Assembly: GCF_024679095.1 (NCBI RefSeq)
Contig: NC_066516.1
Span: forward strand, 21,406,035-21,470,034
Reading direction: 5' to 3'
Source: Eriocheir sinensis
Taxonomy: Eukaryota; Arthropoda; Malacostraca; Decapoda; Varunidae
DNA: 64,000 bases
A model generated the notes under the pieces. That model saw only the letters and a program-made list of their open reading frames with translations, did not search any database and was not told where the DNA came from. Both the position numbers and the translations under genes were made by a program. Shown piece by piece: positions 19,878 to 31,102 of this stretch (position 1 is the stretch's first letter; the number at the start of each line of letters is the position of its first letter).

Positions 19878-20345
19878 TTCTTTTGCTTCTTCTTTTCCTT
19901 CTAGTTGTTCTTCTCCTCCTCCTACTCCTCTCGTCTTTCCTTTTCTCTCTGGTTATTTTCCTCCTCCTCCTCCTCCTTTTGCTGTTTCTTTTTCTTCTAG
20001 TTGTTGTTCTCCTTCTTCTCCTCCTCTCATCTTTCTTTTTCTTTCTAGTTATCCTCGTCCTCCTTCTTCTCCTCACGTCTTTCTTTCTCTTTATGGTTAT
20101 TCTCCTCCTCCTCCTCTCATCGTTCATTTTCTTTCTAGTTATCCTCGTCTTTCTCCTCCTTCTCCTGTCTTCCTTTTTCCTTCTGGTTATTCTCCTTCTC
20201 CTCTTTCTCTTACTTCCTCTTTTTATAATCATCATTAGTCATCATCATCATCTATCCGTCTCCAGGTTATACTTCTTTACTTCATCTTCCTTCTCGTCAT
20301 TCTCCTTTTACGTTACCATCAGCATCACTAATTTCTCCTTCTTCT
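19878..20345. repeat. Pyrimidine minisatellite, right flank of the LINE
   Basis: Units of roughly 50-75 bp carry TTCTAGTTATCCTCGTCCTCC, TATGGTTATTCTCCTCC or CTCTGGTTATTTTCCTCC, followed by a CGTCTTTCTTT or CATCTTTCTTT segment. Long frames on both strands are artefacts of the C/T-only composition. Confidence 0.82.
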
Positions 20346-20454
20346 TCACCATCATCAGGAGGTCACGTAAGATAAAGACAACACGCGAGTCAACGAGGAA
20401 ATAAGTGTTTTTTTTCCTTCTAAAGAGTAAGCCTTTCTTGCTTTTCTTTTTCTT

Positions 20455-20540
20455 TTTTTTTTTACAGCAAAGGAGACAGCTCAAGGGCATAAAAAAAACA
20501 ATACTGAAAAAAAAAAAGCCCGCTACTCGTCCTACAAATT
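20455..20540 (+). repeat. Interspersed repeat, AGCTCAAGGGC family, short copy
   Basis: TTTACAGCAAAGGAGACAGC, then TCAAGGGCA, an A run, ACAATACTG and AAAAAGCCCGCTACTC, collinear with the left half of 10767-10920. Confidence 0.7.
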
Positions 20541-20626
20541 GAATGTTTTCTTTAATCTTATCTGAGGCCTTGTATCTCTTTTTTTTTTCTTGTTTTCCTT
20601 CATGCTTGTTCTGTTTTGTTTTTTCT

Positions 20627-20975
20627 TTCTTTAATTTGATGTTGTTTTATCATATCTGACTCCTATTTTCTTTTTCTTTTTCTTTTTTTTTCCTTTACTT
20701 AATTATTTTTCTCTCAATATTTTCATCCGATCTAATAAACGTCTCTTCTTTCACTCATACAAACGTTTTCTTCACCCAATCACACCAAACGTTTTTTCTT
20801 ACCCTTAGGCACATACGTTTTTTCTATCCCAGTCACACAAACGTTTTTCTTATCCCAGTCACAAACGTTTTTTTCTTTCCCCTCAACACACAAGCGTTTT
20901 TTTCCTTCCCTTTTTTTTTTCGTTCTTTAATTGGATGTTGTTTTATCATATCTGACTCCTATTTTCTTTCTTTCT
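20627..20975. repeat. 24-29 bp AAACGTTTTTTCTT array between 50-bp direct repeats
   Basis: About seven degenerate units with CACAAACGTTTTTTCTT (about 20730-20905). They are flanked by two nearly identical copies of a sequence beginning TTCTTTAATTTGATGTTG, continuing TTTTATCATATCTGACTCC (20627 and 20923). Confidence 0.88.
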
Positions 20976-21130
20976 TTTTCTTCCCTCAATCTCACTAACA
21001 ATTTTTCTTCAATATCACAAACACTATATATATTTTTTTCCAATCACCCGCGTTAGTCGATCCAGAAATAACAACACACGTGGGAGTGGCGTGTAACACA
21101 ATACAACATCTACCTAAGCACACACATCGC

Positions 21131-21133
<3 letters not shown>

Positions 21134-21203
<70 letters not shown>

Positions 21204-21210
21204 CCCCCCC
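21134..21210. repeat. (CT)n then poly-C
   Basis: Pure CT run to 21200 followed by ten C. The T-rich 21211-21660 beyond it shows no gene. Confidence 0.97.
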
Positions 21211-21797
21211 TTTGTGGCGTTCATTGCACCTAATTAAAGGCAATCCCCACATAACGCTTCTTGCTTTTTATTTTTCATTTTACTTTTTTATACTTTTCTT
21301 TTGCTTGTTACTTTTTCCCTAATTCCTACTTTTACTTACATTTCTCTTACACTTCTTTTTCTTGCTCTTTTTTTTTTTTACTTCAGAATTTCGACGCTAA
21401 TTATTTTTTTCACTTTTTTAACATTTTATTTTTACTTTTCTGCTTACTTTTACTCTACTTCTGCTTCCCTTTACGATTTTACTCATTACCTTACCTACTT
21501 TATTTTACCGCCGACGCTTATATCATTACTTATTTCATCATGCTATCTCTGTCTCTATATATACACTATGATTAAGACAGCACGCAATTTCTTTTTTTTT
21601 TTTTCGGCGGTGACTAAAATGCTCATTCTGGAAAAAAAAAGTTATTAATTACACGTCCTGCTCGTTGGTGTTAAACAGGAAAATTAAGAGGTCACGGTCT
21701 GTTTGTTACGATTTCCTTTCCTTTCTTTTTTTTTTCTTTTTGTTGGGATTTGCTATTAACCCAAATTTTGCCATGATGCTGCACTTTTCATATGTGT

Positions 21798-21799
<2 letters not shown>

Positions 21800-21836
<37 letters not shown>
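21800..21836. repeat. (GT)n microsatellite
   Basis: Pure GT run. Confidence 0.97.
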
Positions 21837-21838
<2 letters not shown>

Positions 21839-21934
21839 AGCAATTACGGTCCAAGAAAAACAACCTTAATACAAATGACTATCACAAAAAGGGACAAGCA
21901 TTCAACACTGAGGCGAAATTACCCAACCATTGTC

Positions 21935-22110
21935 ACTCCCCCCCCCCCCCCCACCACCACCCACCCACCACCAACCACCACCACCAACCACCAGCACCAC
22001 CATCTACCACCACCAAAAAACACCACCACGCATTCACTTATAATATCTATCTCATCTTTCAGCGCTATCATTCCACCTTCCACTTTCCACCACTCCCCCC
22101 CCCCACCCAC
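21935..22110. repeat. Poly-C and (CCA)n-rich block
   Basis: Runs of C plus CCACCACCAACC units at 21938-22030, and another C-rich run at 22087-22112. Confidence 0.9.
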
Positions 22111-22239
22111 CCCTTGTGCGTACCTTCCATTAGTAGTTGACACCAATATTTACGAGGCATAATAAAGGGAAATAAAAAAAAATAAAAAAACTCCAAACCC
22201 TCCCACCGCTGCTCAAAGTGACTTAACTAGGGCGGTGAT

Positions 22240-22680
22240 GAGTTACGAAGTGGGGAGGGGGAAGGGGGAGGAAGGAGGGGGAAGGGGGAGGGTCCTACAC
22301 GGGAAGGGTCTGCACTGTCGGAGGGAAAGGAATGAGAAGAGGAGGAAGCTTATTGAGATGTAGGAAGGGGTGGCAAGGGCAAGCAAGCAGGAGGGAGGGA
22401 GGGAGAAAAGGAAAGAAAGGTAGAAAGAAGGAAGGGAGGCAGCTTAGTGAAGGGGAAAGGGGGGATTGAGGGGGGGAAGGAAGGAAGGGAGGTGATTGAA
22501 AGAAGGTCATGAAAGGAGGAAGGGAGAGAGGAGAGAGCCGCGTGGAAAGGAAGAGAAATTCATTTTTGTGGAGGACCTTTGAAGTGGACTTGTGGACTCT
22601 TAAAAGCTTGGGTGGAGGAGGAGGGGGAGGAGGAGGAAAAGGAGGGAGAGAAGGAGGAGGAGGAGGAAGATTTACAAGCA
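22240..22680. repeat. G-rich purine block
   Basis: GGGGGAGGAAGG, GGGAGGGAGG and GGA triplets dominate. The proline- and serine-rich minus-strand frames are artefacts. Confidence 0.82.
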
Positions 22681-22759
22681 GAACGAGAATAATTTACTGC
22701 CATAGATGAAAATGAACAACAGAAATAGGGAAATCGTAAAGAGAAAAAAATATATATAA

Positions 22760-23060
22760 ATGTTAGAGAGAGAATGAGGAAGGTGATACTGAGGAAGATG
22801 TTAGTCAGGATGATGAGGAAGTGTGAGCATGAGATAAGGATGAGGATGAAGGATAGGGTGCAAACACAAGGATACCAAAACAATGTGGACTATGCGAATG
22901 GAACGAAGGATGGAGGAAATATGATCAAATGAGGAAGAGAAAGAGGGAAACAGGAGAAGAATAAGGAGGAGGAGGAGGAGGAGGAGGAAAAGGATCGGAA
23001 AATAGTGGAGGAGGAGGAGGAGTACTGGAGGGTTGAGGAAGAGTAGGATGAGGAAGTAAG
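22760..23060. repeat. GATGAGGA/GGA purine block
   Basis: GATGAGGAAG and GATAAGGATGAGGATGA motifs grade into pure GGA triplets at 22963-22988 and 23007-23023. Confidence 0.8.
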
Positions 23061-23073
23061 TAATAGGTGAGAC

Positions 23074-23130
<57 letters not shown>

Positions 23131-23182
23131 CCTAGGGTGACGGCGGGAGGGTCGGGGTGCATTATGTCAAAAGTTCAGGCCC

Positions 23183-23238
<56 letters not shown>
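23074..23238. repeat. (CA)n and (GA)n arrays
   Basis: CA at 23074-23128 and GA at 23185-23238, 56 bp apart. The sequence from 23240 to 23540 is C-rich with no gene seen. Confidence 0.97.
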
Positions 23239-23241
<3 letters not shown>

Positions 23242-23538
23242 TGGACTCGGCGGGCGGGGAGGAGACGCGATATAGGCCAAGGTCTCGCTGCCACCGACCG
23301 CCGCCGCCACCACCACCGCTCTCAATGCCGCCCCTGTGTCCCCCCCTTCCCCCCTACCTCCCCCCTGCCGCCCCCTTTATCCTGCCTTACCCTACCATAG
23401 TTCTCCTTCCCTCACATCTCACCCCCTTTATCTCCCTTTTAAATACCATACAACACCCCTCTCCCTTACACTTTTCCCTCCCTCCCCTTTTTTTCTACCG
23501 TTTTCCACTTCATCTTCTCTCCCTTGCCTCATCCCTGT

Positions 23539-23756
<218 letters not shown>

Positions 23757-23983
23757 TTCTCTTCTGCTGGTATTCTAAGACACTTGCGTTCCAATTCAAT
23801 GTTTTCTTGCCTTATATAATACATAAACACACACACACACACACGTACACGACCCTTGAGGCGCGAGGGGGAAGGGAGGGGAAAGGAGGACAAGCGCTTT
23901 TCTTTATAACCCTGATGAATGCGTTGCCGTAGGTCAGTGATGTGGCAGGCGTGGCATTGGAAGCAGGGCAAGCCAATCAGAGC

Positions 23984-23984
<1 letters not shown>

Positions 23985-24033
<49 letters not shown>

Positions 24034-24062
24034 TGGGGGTTAGGGGGAGGGGGTGGAGAAGG
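23985..24062. repeat. (GA)n then G-rich run
   Basis: GA to 24028 followed by GGGGTGGGGG-type sequence. Confidence 0.93.
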
Positions 24063-24188
24063 GTATCTTTTCTCCCTCTCGCGGCAGCTGTCGGTTCCAC
24101 TACTAAAAGCTTACTTACGACAGGACTTACGACCCTTGAAACGTAGTCAGCGTGAGGGACGGCGACGCAGATGTTGAAACGACGAGCC

Positions 24189-24665
24189 TGAAGGAGGAGG
24201 AGGAGGAGGAGGAGGAGGAGGAGGAAAAAGAGAATAAGATAAACACGTGAATTCGACAGAGTAAGGCACAGAAACAACTTTGGGTATGAGGAAGTGAAAT
24301 CAGGAGAAGAACAAGAGGAAAAAGAAGTATAACAAGAAGAACAAAAAGTAGAACAAGAAGAAAAACGTAGTGGTGTTGATGTTGGTGTTGGTGATGATAA
24401 CATGATGACACAAAACAGAAGAGGAGGAGGAGGAGGAGTAAGAAGAAGAGGAAAAAGTAAATAAAAACAAAAACAACAAGAGGCGAAGAGTAACTACATA
24501 GCAATAGTGGAGTTGATGATACGATGATAATGAGGACAAAAAACGGATGATCAGGAGGAGGAGGATTAGTAAGAAGAAGCGGAGGAGGAGAAGGAGGAGG
24601 AGGAGGAAAAAACGAGAATAAAAACAACAGCAGCAGCAAGAGGTGAAGAGTACATAGCATTGCCT
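24189..24665. repeat. (GGA)n and a duplication of about 156 bp
   Basis: GGA triplets at 24193-24226. ATAAAAACAA...CAAGAGGCGAAGAGTAACTACATAGCA (about 24460-24503) recurs as a variant at about 24617-24658, with shared GGA triplets and GATGATAAC-like text between. Confidence 0.78.
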
Positions 24666-24826
24666 AAATATAGAACAAGGAAGCGGAGGGATAGGAGGAC
24701 AAGGTGTGAGCTGACCGGTGGGGGGGAGGATGGGGAGGGGGGGAGGGGGAGGGGAGGAGGAGCAGGCACCCTCACTTCCTGTTCCTCGTGATGGTGTCAA
24801 CGCGCCGAGTCAGAGGAGATCACTTC

Positions 24827-24828
<2 letters not shown>

Positions 24829-24882
<54 letters not shown>
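24829..24882. repeat. (GT)n microsatellite
   Basis: Pure GT run. Confidence 0.97.
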
Positions 24883-24883
<1 letters not shown>

Positions 24884-25060
24884 ATCTCGAGGCCGTAACG
24901 TCACCCAAGGATGTCAGGCGTTCACACCCCACAAGGAAACAACGCATTCCTCCTGACAGCCTCCATGACACCCCTCCCCCCCTCCTCCCCTCTCTCCCCT
25001 CCGTCAACCTCGCCTCACTTTTTCTCCCTCCCGAGTTTTAAAAAAATGCGAATACTATGG

Positions 25061-25279
25061 AAGGTATTATAAGACAGTTTCGGTTCTCACATCAACTATT
25101 TCTAAAGATCAAAGAAAGGGTCAATCAGGTTCTATTGGGTGTTTCTTTAGGTTCACGGTACAGAAGAAGGGTCATACTGCCACCCGGGTCATAAAACTAC
25201 TCCTGGAAATGCCCCAAACTCTTAGGAAAGCCTTGTCAAATAGGTGAACGTGGGAGGCGAAATGTTTAAAAATACGGCA
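25061..25279 (+). mobile_element. MITE-like element, copy 2
   Basis: Collinear with 10930-11153 over its full length. The left end is GTATTATAAGACAGTTTCGG and the right end CGAAATGTTTAAAAATACGG. Internal shared strings are GGTTCTCACATCAACTATTT, TTTAGGTTCACGG, CACCCGGGTCATAAAACTAC and GGAAAGCCTTGTCAAATA. No coding capacity. Confidence 0.75.
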
Positions 25280-25289
25280 TTAAATATCT

Positions 25290-26075
25290 AACGACCCCAC
25301 ATCCTCTCCCCTCTTTTCTCCTCTTCCTCACATACCGCCGCCCCTGTACATCCTCTCCCCTCACTAGCATTTTCTTTCTCCCCTCCCCTTAACTCTGGCT
25401 CCTCCTCTTTCCTTCCCTCTTCCACCACCAACGATCCTACATCCGCTCCCCTCTTTTCCCTCTCTCATTTCCCTCCCTTATCTTTCACCCCCTATACATC
25501 TCCCCGCTTTTCATGTCGTCTATCTCTCCCCTTCCCCGCCGCTGTCCCCTCTTTCTCTTTCCCTAACCCATCTCTCCCACGTCCTCTCCTCTCTTTCTTC
25601 CCCTTCTTTCCCCTCTCTCCTCATCCACCACCGCCCCAAAATTTCCCCTCTCTCTCCCTCCTGCTTCCCTCCCTCATCCACCGACCCCCATATCCTCTAC
25701 CCGCTTTCCTTCCTTTACTCTCTCACCTCTATCCCTCCCTCGCCTACCCGCCGCCGCCCCTTGAATCCTCTCCTCTACTTTCTCTCCCCTTTTTCCCCTC
25801 TTCCCCAACCAACTGCTACCCGCCACATCATCTCCCTTCTTCCCCCTCCCCCCACCACTACTGCCAACCTGAAGTCCTATCCCCTCTTTCCCCTTCTTTT
25901 CTCCCATCCTCCATCCACCACCACCCTAACCTCCCCTCCCTTCTTTCCCACCCCTCCTCTTTTTTCCCTATCCTCTTTCCTCCTTCACATCAAGGCCGCC
26001 CCCCACATCCTCTCCCCTCTACCTCCCCCTCTTTCCCTCCGCCATCACTACCGCTCCCCACACATCCTCTCTCTT
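25290..26075. repeat. Degenerate C/T-rich minisatellite, about 65 bp
   Basis: About a dozen loose units in the pattern CCACCGCCGCCCC, then CATCCTCTCCCCTC, then a C/T run. Divergence is high, so the array is probably old. Confidence 0.75.
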
Positions 26076-26186
26076 TCCCCCCCCCCCCCCCGCCCCCACC
26101 TCCCCCCGAAGCGAAAAGGGACGCCTGCCTGACACAGCTGGGCGGGGGAGGAAGTGACTTGGGAGGGCACGGAGGGAGGCCAACGT

Positions 26187-26188
<2 letters not shown>

Positions 26189-26233
<45 letters not shown>

Positions 26234-26335
26234 ATTCTAAGCCTTCCAAGGACACGACCACCTCCTTACACTGATCCTAACGACTCCTCTCCTTTCTGTC
26301 CTCCTCCTCCTCCTCCTCCTCCTCCTCCTCCTCTT
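26189..26335. repeat. (GT)n and (CTC)n arrays
   Basis: GT at 26189-26232 and CTC triplets at 26301-26334. Confidence 0.95.
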
Positions 26336-26419
26336 GTGTCGGGATAAAGGAACATTTGGTGAGGTGATCGGGTTTCATTCCTTTTTCACAGCCTACTTTT
26401 GACCTCCTTACCAGCCTTA

Positions 26420-26665
26420 TCCCAATTACAACAACCTCCTCCTCCTCCTCCTCCTCTTCCTCCTCCTTCTCTTCGCCCCATTTATTCTCCTTGGTTTCCT
26501 TCCCTCAAGCCCATTCTTTACATTACGGTTATATATTTTTTTTTCCGTCCAACATCATTTATTTTTCTTACCCTTTCTCAGACAAAACACAGGTATTATG
26601 AAGAAGAAAGCCTCCTCCTCCTCCTCTTCTTCCTCCTCCTCTCTTCCTCCTCCTCCTCCGGGCAT
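26420..26665. repeat. CTC-rich polypyrimidine block
   Basis: CTC triplets at 26427-26475 and 26611-26660 with T-rich sequence between. No gene is seen. Confidence 0.82.
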
Positions 26666-26762
26666 CGTCTTTTATGTCTTTAGTCCTAAGCCTCCTGCCC
26701 TTCATTTTTCTTTTTTTTATTCTTTTTTATTTTCAGCCTCACCCTCTGTACACATTTTTCAC

Positions 26763-26766
<4 letters not shown>

Positions 26767-26842
<76 letters not shown>
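26767..26842. repeat. (CT)n microsatellite
   Basis: Pure CT run within a C/T-rich stretch that continues to 27115. Confidence 0.98.
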
Positions 26843-26844
<2 letters not shown>

Positions 26845-27144
26845 CCCCCACCCCCTTTCCTCCTCCTCCTCCTCCTCCTTCCTCTTATTCCCGCCCCTCC
26901 ATCCTGTCCTACTTTTCTCCTCTCCCTCCTCTCCCTCCTTATCCCTCCAGGGGGTCACCTCGTGAGAGTGAAAGTACGGGAGCCGCTTTCCCTCTCCTTC
27001 CTCTCCTTCCCACTCTCCCTCCTCAACGGGGCCTCTTCTTATTACCTCTGACCAGTCCTCCTCCTCCTCCTCCTGCCCCATTTGTCATCCTGCTCCTCCT
27101 CCTTCTCAGTTTAAGTCTCATTCGCTTACGGGTGAAGATCAGTT

Positions 27145-27148
<4 letters not shown>

Positions 27149-27213
<65 letters not shown>
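27149..27213. repeat. (CT)n microsatellite
   Basis: Pure CT run. 27214-27560 is C/T-rich and 27560-27940 is mixed unique sequence with no recognisable gene. Confidence 0.98.
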
Positions 27214-27215
<2 letters not shown>

Positions 27216-27939
27216 GTCCTAGCCCCTCATATTTCCACGTTCGCTTCCTCCCCTTCCTCCTCCTCCTCCTCCTCCTCCCCCTCTCCCCACATCCTCTGTC
27301 CTTCAATCGACGTCTATAATCTTCCATATTTTTGCCTCCCCAAACTTTCTCCACCCCCCTTAATCCCTTACTTGACCTCTTCCCGCCCCCACACCTCCTT
27401 TCCCGCCCCCCTCCACCCGCCTTACCCCTCCCCGACACCCTCCAACGACCCCAAACACTTGAACGCCGCGTGGGTCTCTCCTTCACCGACTCTCCTTTCC
27501 TTTCCTGCTCCTCCCTAGCCGCGTCCTACTCTACATCCTTTGTCCTGCTCCTCCTCCTGCACGCGGTGGTCTGAGGAGGAGGAGGGAGGAAGGAGAGGGG
27601 AAGGGAGGTCTGTGGCAGGGGTTGAGGTGTACAGGAAGTTGGTGCGGTACTTGGGCAGAGAAAGGATGTCAGATGCCGTTTGTTCCACCTCCTCGTCCTC
27701 GGTGTGTCAGGAACGGCAAGTGAGGACGAGTTTCCCAGACAGACAGACACGCTTGACAGACACACAGACAGTCTTGCACGTCCTCGCCACGCTCCTCATC
27801 TGATAAACAGCAACAAACCCGAGACAATAGCCAATAGCCATTTCACGGTCGCCCTCGGAAATGGGGAAGTAGGGCGCGGAGTTTCTCTTGAGGGAACTCC
27901 ACTTTCACTCGCTCCAATTTTCGCCGGTGTCCTACTACT

Positions 27940-28130
27940 ACCACTACTGTTGCTACTACTACTACTATTACTGTTACTACTGCTTCTACTACTACTACTA
28001 CTACTACTACTATTATTATTATTATACTCGATTCACTGTGCATTCCTAGGCGAGAAAAATCCTCCTCCTCATCCTCATCGTCATCGTCATCGTCATCATC
28101 ATCGTCGTCGTCATCATCGTCATCGTCATT
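27940..28130. repeat. (ACT)n, (TTA)n and (ATC/GTC)n triplet arrays
   Basis: ACT triplets with TTA at the right edge (27937-28024), then TCATCG/TCATCC triplets at 28061-28129. Confidence 0.95.
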
Positions 28131-28223
28131 AAATAATCTTTAATCAATTCACAAGACAAAGTATACAGCCATCGTTTTCTTTTTTTTTTCTTTTCTTCTC
28201 ACGAATTCTTAATCAGCGCTACA

Positions 28224-28227
<4 letters not shown>

Positions 28228-28306
<79 letters not shown>
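28228..28306. repeat. (CT)n microsatellite
   Basis: Pure CT run of about 79 bp. Confidence 0.98.
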
Positions 28307-28309
<3 letters not shown>

Positions 28310-28384
28310 GCTGTAGTACGTGTTCCCGGAAGGCGCTTAAAGATGTCTTCCTGCAAGTCAAGTTCGTGAGTTACTTGACAAAAT

Positions 28385-28765
28385 GAGGACCTGGAAAGCG
28401 GAGGGGAGGGAGGGGGGTCGGAGGCTGCGATAACCGGAGAGAGCGGAGAGGGAAAAAGGGAGGGGAAGGAGAGGGAGGATGAGGGGGAGACGGCATGGGG
28501 AAATGAGGGGAGCCATAAAGGGGTACTGAGAAGGGAGGGGAGGTGTCAGTGGGTGATGGTAGACAAAAGGGAGAGGGGTGATAACCGGGGACAGAGGGGA
28601 ATGAGGAGGAGGGGGGGGGACTGTTACCTGGGGGGGGGGGGTGATGGGGTGACTGAGGAATGGTGGTTGAGGAAAACAAGACAGTGGGGGGGGGGTGATG
28701 TACTGTGTGTGGGGGGGGGGGAGGGTGTCAGGAAGGGGGATGGTACACAGGCACTTCCTCTGTAC
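28385..28765. repeat. G-rich block with poly-G runs
   Basis: GGGGAGGG and GGTGATGG motifs, with several runs of eight or more G between 28610 and 28725. Confidence 0.85.
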
Positions 28766-28772
28766 ATTCCTT

Positions 28773-29215
28773 GGTGGTGGTGGTAATGACTGGCAGTGGT
28801 GATGGTGGTGGTGGTGGTGGTGGTGAGGGTCGTACTAATTGGTGATGATTTGTGGTGTTGTCGTGTGGTGTCGAGGAGGCGTGTTGTGGTGCCTCTGTGG
28901 TGGTGGAGGTGAGAGTAGTAGCAGTGGTGGTGGTGGTGGTGGAGGCAGCAGTGGTGGTGGTGGTGGTGATAGTGGTGGTGATGAGGTAGTAATGGTGCAG
29001 ATGAAGATGGTGATGGAGGTAGTGGCGGAGGTGAAGATAGACGGTGGTGAAGGTGGTGATGATGGTGGTGATGAAGACGGTGATGGAGGAAGAAGTGGAG
29101 GTGAACAAACATGGTGGTGAAGGTGGTAATAGTGATGAAGATGGTGATGAAGGTAGTGGTGGAGGTGAAGACAGACGGTGGTGAAGGCGGTGATGATGGT
29201 GGTGATGAAGATGGT
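28773..29215. repeat. (GGT)n-based minisatellite, about 66 bp
   Basis: GGTGAAG followed by ACAGACGGTGGTGAAGG (variants near 29030 and 29163) and GATGATGGTGGTGATGAAGA repeat at about 66-bp and 133-bp steps. The left part is plain GGT, GAT and AGT triplets. Confidence 0.88.
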
Positions 29216-29301
29216 GGGACGATCAGCTGACTATAATAAACAAAACAAGAACATAAAAGAAAATAGTTTGGAATGTAAGAGAAAATCCATGCAGTGTCGC
29301 G

Positions 29302-29303
<2 letters not shown>

Positions 29304-29357
<54 letters not shown>
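29304..29357. repeat. (GT)n between short direct repeats
   Basis: Pure GT run flanked on both sides by TCGCGAGG. Confidence 0.97.
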
Positions 29358-29358
<1 letters not shown>

Positions 29359-29439
29359 GCGAGGAGCTCTTCAGAGAAATCACCTCGACAAAAACAAAAA
29401 ACGAAGAAAAAAATAATAATAAGAGATCTTGAATTCCTC

Positions 29440-30275
29440 GCTCGTTCATTCGCTCTCTGACCCGCTCTCGAATCGTACGTTCAACAGCGCTACTCACCCA
29501 TGCCTTTCTTTTGCTTGCTTTCTTACTTTCTTTTCTTTTGTCAATGTCTCTTATTCCAATTTCTTTCGTTCTTTCCTTCTCGTCTTTATTCGCTATCTGA
29601 TTTGCTCTCATTTCTTATATTAAATAGAGCTACTCACTCCTCTTTTTCTTTCTTTAATTCGTTTTCTTTCCTTCCTTGTTTTTGTTCGTTCACGGATCTG
29701 TTCTCGTTTCTTACCTGAACATTTATTAAAACTTTTCTATCATACTTTCTTTTCTTTCTTTGTTTCTTTTCCTTTCCGCTTCTATCCATATCACTCAAAC
29801 AATTTTACCTTTCTTATAATCTTTTAGTGTTGCGTAAATGCCCTTTCCTTTTAGCTGGAGTAACCTTCATAAATCGTTGTGCATTCATTTTTGCTCTACC
29901 ACCCTTCATTTTTTTTTTTACCTATCTTTCTAACGATCTTTTAGTGTTGCGTATGACCTTTTCTTTTAGCTGGGGTAACCTACATATATCGCTGTGCATT
30001 CATTTTTGCTCTACCGTCCTTCACGCTTTCTATCTATAATACTCAAGCACTCCTTCCGTTCTGTCTTGCAATCTTTCTTTAATGTTACGTACTCATCTTT
30101 AATTTGACGACAGTACATGCCATACCATACCATACCACCGCTTATTCTTCATTATTATCCATATTACTCACTTTTTTTCATTCTATCTCACCATGTTTCT
30201 TTAGTGTTATGTATTACCTTTTCCGTTGACGCCAGTACCTACACATCACCTGACTGTGCAGCTTAGCGTTACGTG
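29440..30275. repeat. Degenerate tandem repeats of about 117-133 bp
   Basis: ATCTTTTAGTGTTGCGTA at 29819 and 29936, with weaker versions at 30069 and 30192 (TTTAATGTTACGTA, TTTAGTGTTATGTA). Each is followed by CTTTT...GTAACCT or CAGTACCTAC. Further left, CGCTATCTGATTTGCTCTC-type units repeat at about 29450, 29590 and 29690. T-rich, with no gene. Confidence 0.75.
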
Positions 30276-30389
30276 TTCAATTTTTTTCTCCTTCAGCAGC
30301 AGAAAACTAGTACTCCCTGGCTGTGCATTTTCGTCTCCCTCGACATTAACAGGATTACGAGCATGTTAAGCTTCGGAAGTGAGTACGTT

Positions 30390-30421
<32 letters not shown>

Positions 30422-30443
30422 ACACACACACACACACACACAC
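30390..30443. repeat. (CA)n with one TC interruption
   Basis: CA run broken by a single CTCA near 30415. Confidence 0.96.
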
Positions 30444-30533
30444 CACCTCAAGGCGATTGTGTCTCTCTGCAAGGCAACGCTAATCCACCAAGAAGCCTTA
30501 CTTACGCCAGTCTTGAAGGAGAGCAGTGTATTA

Positions 30534-30536
<3 letters not shown>

Positions 30537-30610
<74 letters not shown>
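30537..30610. repeat. (CT)n microsatellite
   Basis: Pure CT run of about 74 bp. Confidence 0.98.
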
Positions 30611-30613
<3 letters not shown>

Positions 30614-30875
30614 GGCTATATCCCACACCTATAATAGTAAATCACCGACTACCTTCACACATTCGCTGCTCCTCTTCTTCTCCTTCCCCTCTTCCCTCCC
30701 TCCCTCCCTCCCTCTCTCTCTCCTCAGCCCACCGCGAGTAATGTTGGCCAAGGTCACTCACCCTCCGGCCCTCCTCCTCCTCCTCTTGTTCCTCTTCTCA
30801 CTCTCCCTCCTCCTCGCGTCACCCTGTTATCAGCTCAACGCTCACTCTGCTCCACTCCTTCACCCCCCCCCTCCA

Positions 30876-30878
<3 letters not shown>

Positions 30879-30952
<74 letters not shown>
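30879..30952. repeat. (CT)n microsatellite
   Basis: Pure CT run, followed by a short direct repeat TCTCTAATG at 30949-30957 and 30960-30968. Confidence 0.98.
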
Positions 30953-31004
30953 ATGTTGCGTCTCTAATGTGTTTCAAGCCTCGAATCGGCAGCGTTCAGG
31001 CCTC

Positions 31005-31008
<4 letters not shown>

Positions 31009-31041
<33 letters not shown>

Positions 31042-31102
31042 TTGAAAAGGACGATACACAAAAGCGAGGCGTCTTCTGTGTGTGTGTGTGTGTGTGTGTG
31101 TG
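31009..31102. repeat. (CA)n ... (GT)n inverted pair
   Basis: CA at 31009-31041, with one CG variant, and GT at 31076-31102, separated by 34 bp. The arms are complementary. Confidence 0.96.

Noticed and set aside
19792..20235. 147-codon arginine- and lysine-rich minus-strand frame, like a DNA-binding basic protein
   Set aside because: It is the complement of the C/T-rich minisatellite right of the LINE.
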